From positions 1-5,750 of the forward strand of contig JBHHXG010000087.1 of the NCBI GenBank assembly GCA_046756985.1: 5,750 nt of DNA, given 5' to 3'. Each line of letters begins with the position of its first letter. The stretch's first letter is position 1. This DNA comes from JBHHXG01 sp046756985 (GTDB lineage Bacteria; Pseudomonadota; Zetaproteobacteria; Mariprofundales; Mariprofundaceae). A model generated the notes under the pieces. That model was not told the DNA's origin. It did not search any database and saw only the letters and a program-made list of their open reading frames with translations. Positions 5,670 through 5,750 of this stretch are shown here, one piece after another. A program made the position numbers and the translations under genes.

Positions 5670-5750
5670 TTAATCAGAGAGCTTGGTTGCCTCATCGACA
5701 AGCATGACAGGGATATCGTCACGGATGGGGTATTGCAGTTTGCATGCGTC
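5670..5750 (-). CDS. Trm112/YcaR family protein, C-terminal fragment (N-terminus outside window)
   Basis: The last 26 codons and the TAA (5672-5670) of a gene entering from beyond position 5750 are visible. The residues C-KLQYPIRDDIPVML, then VDEATKLSD, match the highly characteristic tail of the short Trm112-like family (E. coli YcaR, UPF0434), roughly 60 residues long. The family has a small zinc-binding fold; the Cys at the third visible residue is probably part of the last CxxC, whose other half is off the window. Its role is not firmly known; eukaryotic and archaeal Trm112 activates methyltransferases. In enterobacteria ycaR lies between lpxK and kdsB, so its presence before lpxL fits a lipid A locus, and lpxK, waaA or kdsB may lie just upstream. 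It ends 12 nt before lpxL. Confidence 0.85.
   Translation of the reverse strand, partial: DACKLQYPIRDDIPVMLVDEATKLSD

Noticed and set aside
1..5750. tRNA, rRNA, CRISPR array, insertion sequence or long repeats
   Set aside because: I saw no direct-repeat arrays, transposase motifs, terminal inverted repeats or RNA-gene signatures; nearly all bases are accounted for by eight co-directional genes.

Overview
The window is a Gram-negative chromosomal segment, most likely from a member of the Pseudomonadota. It carries lipopolysaccharide (LPS) inner-core heptosyltransferases I and II, a lipid A secondary acyltransferase and a Trm112/YcaR-type protein. The base composition looks moderate in GC. The genus cannot be fixed from the sequence. 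A zetaproteobacterial or gammaproteobacterial source would fit the gene set, but that is a guess.

All eight recognisable genes lie on the minus strand, so transcription runs from high to low coordinates: Trm112/YcaR-like protein (3' end only, 5670-5750), LpxL-type acyltransferase (4752-5657), class I SAM methyltransferase (4085-4765), WaaF (3101-4078), WaaC (2026-3051), an isoprenylcysteine carboxyl methyltransferase (ICMT)-like membrane methyltransferase (1464-2042), a secreted DUF3108 protein (682-1467) and an FkbM-family methyltransferase (cut by the window edge, 1-645). Genes overlap by 4-17 nt or are separated by 6-49 nt. There is no internal intergenic space for a promoter or terminator, so this looks like one long operon. 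Its promoter would lie beyond position 5750 and its end before position 1. No stretch over 300 bases lacks a gene, and nothing convincing is encoded on the plus strand.

Functionally the first part builds the conserved base of LPS. LpxL acylates Kdo2-lipid A, WaaC adds the first heptose to Kdo, and WaaF adds the second. Interleaved with these are three putative S-adenosylmethionine-dependent methyltransferases of unrelated folds and a periplasmic DUF3108 protein, none with an obvious role in the standard pathway. The waaC / ICMT-like / DUF3108 genes overlap physically, which suggests translational coupling. A tiny 10-codon reading frame ends in an ATGA overlap with the waaC start and may be a coupling leader. 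The most interesting hypothesis is that this operon makes or handles a methyl-modified inner core or glycan. This is inference from gene context only.
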